A stretch of DNA of 20,688 bases from Verrucomicrobiota bacterium (GTDB lineage: Bacteria > Verrucomicrobiota > Kiritimatiellia > UBA8416 > JAIOPI01): the NCBI GenBank assembly GCA_027620105.1, contig JAQCIA010000003.1, forward strand, positions 1-20,688. Reading direction: 5' to 3'. Position 1 is the stretch's first letter. Every line of letters starts with the position of its first letter. The translations under genes were made by a program, and so were the position numbers. This document shows, piece after piece, positions 16,732 to 20,688 of this stretch. Below the pieces are notes generated by a model, which saw nothing but the letters and a program-made list of their open reading frames with translations, was not told the origin of the DNA and did no database searches.

Positions 16732-17220
16732 GTGAATCTTGGACGTGGCGAATGGGCAGGTAGCGGGAGGCGCGACGCGCAGTGCGCGCATCATGGCAGC
16801 GGTGGCTTCACGTTTCTCGAGCTGTTGGTGGCCGTGTTGATCATGGCGATTCTCGCGACGGTGGTGGGCATCAACGTGGCCAACAAGCCTGGAGAGGCCA
16901 AAGTGGCCGCCACGCGTGCGCAGATCGTGACGTTTCGGTCGGCGATGCAACTCTATCGGATGCGCCACAGCGCTTACCCGACGCAGGCGCAGGGACTGGA
17001 AGCGCTGTGCCGTGCGCCAACGACGCCGCCCATTCCTGAGCAGTATCCCGAAGAGGGATACATGGAAAGCCGAAATCTCCCACTGGACCAGTGGAAACAC
17101 GCCTATGTCTATCTGGTCCCCGGCTCCGACGGGCAACCGTACGAGATTCTGAGCTACGGCGCAGACGGGGAGCCCGGCGGGACAGGGCCCGACGCGGACA
17201 TTTCGACGGCCGGGATGTAA
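16732..17220 (+). CDS. gspG: Type II secretion major pseudopilin, GspG-like
   Basis: The product is 162 residues with a prepilin signature: a hydrophilic 25-residue leader ending Gly-Gly, then FTFLELLVAVLIMAILATVV with Glu at mature position 5. Cleavage by prepilin peptidase is expected before Phe26. The globular part carries GspG hallmarks: ATRAQI, YRMRHSAYPTQAQGLEALC, and the C-terminal calcium-loop pattern SYGADGEPGGTGPDADI. The family 'DPWG.PY' motif is altered to DQWKHAY. The start is a GTG at 16732, and no in-frame ATG lies upstream of the cleavage site. The leader is longer than usual for GspG. It begins ten bases after the lptD stop. No other secretion genes (E, F, D, L) are in the window, so the assembly machinery must be elsewhere. 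Confidence 0.88.
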   Translation: MNLGRGEWAGSGRRDAQCAHHGSGGFTFLELLVAVLIMAILATVVGINVANKPGEAKVAATRAQIVTFRSAMQLYRMRHSAYPTQAQGLEALCRAPTTPPIPEQYPEEGYMESRNLPLDQWKHAYVYLVPGSDGQPYEILSYGADGEPGGTGPDADISTAGM

Positions 17221-17352
17221 GCTGTTTGAGTTGCGTGCTTGGGCGATTCCCGCGCGGAGGCGCAAGGCAGCCATCTGTTCGCTGCGCATCCCCGGGGGCG
17301 GGGTACCGCCGCCATGCAATCGATGGCGATTTCGTCAGCCGGTGGAGGGCGA

Positions 17353-17430
17353 GCGGCCCCGCGCGCCGCATTATTATACTGTATACGCCGTATTCTGTGT
17401 GGTAGATTCCGATGTTGCTTAGAGGTGTCT
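17353..17430 (+). promoter_or_regulatory. Putative promoter and leader of the exported kelch/LamG gene
   Basis: The 210-base gap 17221-17430 holds no convincing gene. It contains a small GC hairpin (GCGGC 17353-17357, GCCGC 17365-17369) running straight into an AT-rich island. The island includes TATACT (17375-17380), a good -10 hexamer, and the inverted repeat TATAC-T-GTATA (17375-17385). No -35 box is visible at 16-18 bases upstream. The hairpin plus ATTATTATA could instead end the upstream operon. A ribosome site AGAGG (17421-17425) precedes the ATG at 17431. Roles are inferred. Confidence 0.35.
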
Positions 17431-20400
17431 ATGCCCCAATTCTCCTGCCGCCGACCGAACCGGTTTCTACTGCGCATTCTGCTTACGCTACTTCCCTTCC
17501 TTGGCTTCGCACGCACCGTCAACGCAGATCCGCAAGCGGGGGTTGACTGGCAACTGGTGACGAACCCGGCGGCGTGGGGCACGCGCATGGGCCCGTCGAT
17601 GCTGGTCTATCAAGAAAAAATGTGGTTGTTGGGCGGGTTGCCTGCACCTTCTGGAACAATTAACGGCGCGAATTCACGGAACGACGTCTGGTCGTCGCTG
17701 GATGGCGTCAATTGGGAAGCGGTGACAACCAATGCCGGCTGGCGTGGGCGCTATGATGCTGCGGAGGCCGTTTTCGATGGGCGCATGTGGATCCTCGGCG
17801 GCGTGACACCTGTGGATGTCATGACCAATGATGTGTGGTCCTCCGCGGACGGTGCCAACTGGCGTAGGGATACTTCCTCAGCGCCTTGGGCTCGACGTAT
17901 GCAGGCGGGTGCCTTCGTGCTTGATGGGAAACTCTGGATTCTTGGCGGCTATAATAACTTTTTCAATGGCGATACGCTCTTCAGCGATGTCTGGTGCACC
18001 ACGGATGGCTCGAACTGGACGGTGGCTGTAACCAATGCGCCCTGGGGTGGGCGGTCCGGAATGGCCGTGGTGCAGCATGATGGAAAGGTCTGGCTGATGG
18101 GCGGCCGTGGCGCATCCGGTCAAATGAATGACGTCTGGTCTTCAAGCGATGGCGTTGACTGGGTACAAGTGACGGCCGCCGCACCATGGCTGTCGCGCTG
18201 GGGGCATACCTGTCTTTCCTACGATGGCACATTGTGGCTGATGAGTGGCCTGCGTGTCCCCGTGCAGCGGTTGAACGACGTTTGGTCCTCGTCAGATGGT
18301 GAGCATTGGCATCAGGCGACGACCGCGCCGTGGAATGGACGCGATTCTGTTGGGGCTCTGGTTTATGACAACTTCATGTGGGTCATGGGCGGGCAGGTGG
18401 GCACACTGCTCAGCCAGAATGACATTTGGCGCACGACGGCGACGCCGCAGTTTACGCTGACGGTGGTCTCGGACCACGGCGGGGCGTATCCGGGGACGGT
18501 GACCACGAACACCGGGACGTTCCTCACGCAGTGGGTGACGAACTCGCCGGTCTCGGGAGGTGCGGGCACGCAGTACGTGTGCGTAGCCGGTGCAGTGGTG
18601 AGCAACGCCTTCACGAGTGTCACCTCGACCAACGTCACACTGACCCTGACCAACAATGCCACACTGACCTGGCAGTGGCGGACGAACTTCTGGCTGGACA
18701 CCGCCGCCGGGGCCGGCGGGACGGTGGACCCCGGCGACGGGTGGTACTCCAATGGCGCCGCGGTGGCGGTCCAGGCGACGGCCTCGAACGGCTGGAATCT
18801 GTTGACCTGGATCGGCGACGTGCCGGCCGGCATGGAGACGAGTAACCCGCTGGCGCTGACGATGGACCGGGCGCGCACGCTCGCGGCGGTGTTTGCCACC
18901 AATATTGGCGGTCGCGTGGATGCCATCATCGGCGCAACCTCGGACGACGCCGAGCAATGGTACGACGGGACCATGCAGTTGGTCAGCGCCGATCTGGAGC
19001 TGATTCACAACCCCAAGCCGGAAAAACTCGACCAGATCGCGGGGCTGCGCTTCCCGAACCTGGCGATTCCGGCGGGCAGCCTGATTCGCTCGGCCTACAT
19101 CCAGTTCACGGCGCGCCAGGACGAGTCCGATCCTTGTTCGCTCACCGTGCGGGTGGAGCGGGTGGACAGCGCGTTGACCTTCACGGCAGCGGCCAACAAC
19201 CTCTCGAGCCGCGCGGTGACGACGAGCGCGGTGCCGTGGAGCGTGGCGGGCTGGGTCGGCGACGAGTCAGGCACGCCGCAGCGCACGCCGGATCTGACCG
19301 TGCCGGTTCAGGAAGTGATCAACCGCGCCGGCTGGCAAAGCGGCAACGCGCTGAGCTTCATCGTCACAGGCAACGGGACGCGCTCGGCCATGTCGTATGA
19401 CGGCGATGCGGCGCGCGCGCCGGTGCTGCACCTGGTCTGGGGCTGGAGCACGGAAACGCTGCCGGAAGTGGAGAATGCTCTCCCGGACGGGGTCTCACCG
19501 ACTTCAGAGACGCTGGTCGGGGATTTGCTGTCCGATGGCGGGGCGACGACGGCGGTCCGGCTCTATTGGGGCCGAACGGATGGCGGGACCAACAAACTGG
19601 CCTGGACCAACAGTGTGGCGCTGGGCGCGGTGGGCGAAGGCAAATTCCAGACGACGGTTTCCGGGCTGACGCCCAACACGGTTTACTATTACCGCGCCTA
19701 CGCGCTGAATTCGGTGGGCGAGGACTGGGCGGACAGCTCGGGCCAGTTTGCGACGCTGAGCGGGGGCGATGTGACCAACGGCATGGTGCTGCACTGGAAG
19801 CTCGACGAGGGCGGGGGCACGCAGGCGGCAGATTCCTCCGGCCATGGCAACACCGGGACGGTGGTGAACGCGGCCGCGGGCAACTGGGTGGCGGGCCGGT
19901 TCGGGTCGGCGCTGAGCATCACCGCTGGAACCCCCTACGTGTTCAACACGAACTTATCCACGACGCTCACCGGGGACCTGACGCTTTCGTGCTGGATATT
20001 CTCGCGCAGTACTGCCGGTCTGGCGCTGGATCTGGTCAGCGCCACGGGCATGGAATGGCAGATGCGCGAAGACGGGGACCTGGGGCGGCTGGGCTGGGAG
20101 GGTGCGGGGGGGCCGGCCACGGCGCTCTATACGACTTGGAGCGTGCACCTGGATCTCAAGTGGCACCACGTGGCCTTCGTGCGGGAAGGAACGACGTACC
20201 GGCTATATGTGGACAACCGGTACGTGGGCACATCGATTGGCTCGGTGGTCAGCTACCGGGCGCTGTGGGCGGGGCGCAGCACGGGTGGCGGCATGGGTTG
20301 GCAGGGCGAGATCGATGACGTGCGGCTGTACAACCGCGCCTTGTCGTGGGGCGAGGTCGGGAGCCTGCAGTCCGGCGAAGGGCTGGGCCCGCTGGCCGCG

Positions 20401-20634
20401 ACTGCCCCGGTCATCGTGCGTACCGCCGTGCCGGTCGCAGGCCAGTTTACGATCATGTGGGCCAGCGAGCCCTTGATCGAATACAGCGTCCACCGCGCCC
20501 CCAATCTATTCTCGCTGCCGGGCATCACGCTCAGCAACGGCATCCCGGCCGATCCCACGGGCACGAACTTCTATACGGATTCCAGCGCCACGAACGCGAG
20601 CGCCTTCTACATCATCAGGGCCATCGCGCCGTAG
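17431..20634 (+). CDS. Secreted multidomain protein: kelch-like propeller, InlB-type, DNRLRE-like, FN3-like and LamG-like domains
   Basis: The product is 1067 residues. A signal peptide (about 1-32, RFLLRILLTLLPFLGFA...NA) targets it for export. Residues 38-337 contain six kelch-like repeats, suggesting a six-bladed beta-propeller. Residues 340-490 resemble two InlB/Listeria-type beta repeats (FTLTVVSDHGGAYPG, AGAGGTVDPGDGWYSNGAAV, TLAAVFA). Residues 495-670 look like a DNRLRE-type jellyroll (GLRFPNLAIPAGSLIRSAYIQF). Residues 675-777 form an FN3-like unit (VSGLTPNTVYYYRAYALNS). Residues 783-980 form a LamG/concanavalin-like domain (LHWKLDEG, DSSGHGNTG, WHHVAFVR, YVDNRYVG, IDDVRLYNRAL). The last 75 residues form a beta domain ending FYIIRAIAP. 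No catalytic residues are evident, so a carbohydrate-binding or adhesive surface role is plausible but unproven. The ATG at 17431 gives the signal peptide; the frame is open back to 17239, but that part lacks a ribosome site and is not protein-like. Confidence 0.85.
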   Translation: MPQFSCRRPNRFLLRILLTLLPFLGFARTVNADPQAGVDWQLVTNPAAWGTRMGPSMLVYQEKMWLLGGLPAPSGTINGANSRNDVWSSLDGVNWEAVTTNAGWRGRYDAAEAVFDGRMWILGGVTPVDVMTNDVWSSADGANWRRDTSSAPWARRMQAGAFVLDGKLWILGGYNNFFNGDTLFSDVWCTTDGSNWTVAVTNAPWGGRSGMAVVQHDGKVWLMGGRGASGQMNDVWSSSDGVDWVQVTAAAPWLSRWGHTCLSYDGTLWLMSGLRVPVQRLNDVWSSSDGEHWHQATTAPWNGRDSVGALVYDNFMWVMGGQVGTLLSQNDIWRTTATPQFTLTVVSDHGGAYPGTVTTNTGTFLTQWVTNSPVSGGAGTQYVCVAGAVVSNAFTSVTSTNVTLTLTNNATLTWQWRTNFWLDTAAGAGGTVDPGDGWYSNGAAVAVQATASNGWNLLTWIGDVPAGMETSNPLALTMDRARTLAAVFATNIGGRVDAIIGATSDDAEQWYDGTMQLVSADLELIHNPKPEKLDQIAGLRFPNLAIPAGSLIRSAYIQFTARQDESDPCSLTVRVERVDSALTFTAAANNLSSRAVTTSAVPWSVAGWVGDESGTPQRTPDLTVPVQEVINRAGWQSGNALSFIVTGNGTRSAMSYDGDAARAPVLHLVWGWSTETLPEVENALPDGVSPTSETLVGDLLSDGGATTAVRLYWGRTDGGTNKLAWTNSVALGAVGEGKFQTTVSGLTPNTVYYYRAYALNSVGEDWADSSGQFATLSGGDVTNGMVLHWKLDEGGGTQAADSSGHGNTGTVVNAAAGNWVAGRFGSALSITAGTPYVFNTNLSTTLTGDLTLSCWIFSRSTAGLALDLVSATGMEWQMREDGDLGRLGWEGAGGPATALYTTWSVHLDLKWHHVAFVREGTTYRLYVDNRYVGTSIGSVVSYRALWAGRSTGGGMGWQGEIDDVRLYNRALSWGEVGSLQSGEGLGPLAATAPVIVRTAVPVAGQFTIMWASEPLIEYSVHRAPNLFSLPGITLSNGIPADPTGTNFYTDSSATNASAFYIIRAIAP
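17542..18441 (+). repeat. Six tandem kelch-like repeat units within the exported protein gene
   Basis: Six units of about 47-55 codons repeat the pattern: W at the start, a PW or GW turn followed by R, a hydrophobic strand, D/N-G-x-hydrophobic-W, LGG or MGG, then ND-V-W-S-S-x-DG. Unit boundaries in residues are about 38-92, 93-141, 142-193, 194-241, 242-290 and 291-337. Unit 5 has MSG in place of the double Gly. The units differ in DNA sequence, so this is an old protein-level repeat rather than a recent DNA duplication. Confidence 0.8.
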
Positions 20635-20650
20635 CGCGATATTCGACTTC

Positions 20651-20678
20651 GGATGGCGGCTGAGGCCAGCCGCCATCC
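20651..20678 (+). terminator. Strong 12-bp hairpin after the exported protein gene
   Basis: GGATGGCGGCTG (20651-20662), loop AGGC and CAGCCGCCATCC (20667-20678) form a perfect twelve-base-pair GC-rich stem 16 bases after the stop codon. It is followed by ACGGAAAACG, with no T tract, so it is either a terminator without a U tail, an mRNA-stabilising hairpin, or a bidirectional element for a convergent neighbour outside the window. The position right after a long single gene favours 3'-end formation. Confidence 0.6.
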
Positions 20679-20688
20679 ACGGAAAACG

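Noticed and set aside
17297..17310. GGCGG-GGTA-CCGCC hairpin after gspG
   Set aside because: A five-base-pair stem is expected by chance at this G+C content and it is not followed by T residues.
17231..17422. Small plus-strand frame of 63 codons in the gap before the exported gene
   Set aside because: It has no ribosome site, is Arg/Pro-rich and of low complexity, and matches no pilin or leader peptide pattern I know. Its end overlaps the promoter-like island.
17239..17430. Upstream extension of the exported protein reading frame
   Set aside because: Starting at the ATG at 17431 gives a clean signal peptide with a ribosome site five bases before it. The extension would bury the signal peptide 64 residues into the chain.

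Overview
This window comes from a GC-rich, Gram-negative bacterial chromosome. It carries core cell-envelope genes, with one accessory exported-protein gene at the right edge. An LptD-type LPS exporter, a MreBCD/PBP2/RodA elongation machine and a type II pseudopilin show a diderm, rod-type cell. The taxonomic guess is the PVC superphylum, most likely Kiritimatiellota, Verrucomicrobiota or Lentisphaerota. It rests on the large exported protein (kelch-like, LamG-like and a C-terminal 'YSVHRAPNL...FYIIRA' type domain) and on the unusual stand-alone GlmU-like beta-helix gene. This is inference from family recall, since no search was possible.

Layout. (1) Bases 1-3838 (+) hold a type II fatty-acid synthesis cluster: the end of fabH, then fabD, fabG, acpP and fabF, all tightly packed. 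A terminator-like hairpin lies between acpP and fabF. (2) Bases 3873-4634 (+) encode a small membrane-anchored AsmA-like protein. It converges, with an 8-base gap, on a minus-strand pair. (3) Bases 4643-7249 (-) hold a stand-alone left-handed beta-helix protein resembling the GlmU C-terminal half, followed 3 bases later by glmM, which makes glucosamine-1-phosphate. (4) A 143-base divergent intergenic region (7250-7392) separates this pair from the elongasome operon. (5) Bases 7393-12872 (+) hold mreB, mreC, mreD, mrdA (PBP2) and rodA, with several overlapping start/stop junctions. (6) The same strand continues with an RNase E/G gene (12892-14475), lptD (14511-16721) and a GspG-like major pseudopilin (16732-17220). 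(7) After a 210-base non-coding gap with an AT-rich, promoter-like island comes a 1067-residue secreted multidomain protein (17431-20634), followed by a strong 12-bp hairpin.

Functionally the window supplies acyl chains for phospholipid and lipid A (fab genes), amino-sugar precursor for peptidoglycan and LPS (glmM), the lateral-wall synthesis machine (mre/mrdA/rodA) and the outer-membrane LPS translocon (lptD). The most unusual items are the GlmU-like protein that lacks the expected catalytic His beside glmM, the lone gspG attached to the envelope operon, the reduced two-cysteine LptD, and the mosaic kelch/LamG exported protein. I saw no defence system, CRISPR array, insertion sequence, tRNA or rRNA. 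No gap longer than 300 bases lacks a gene.
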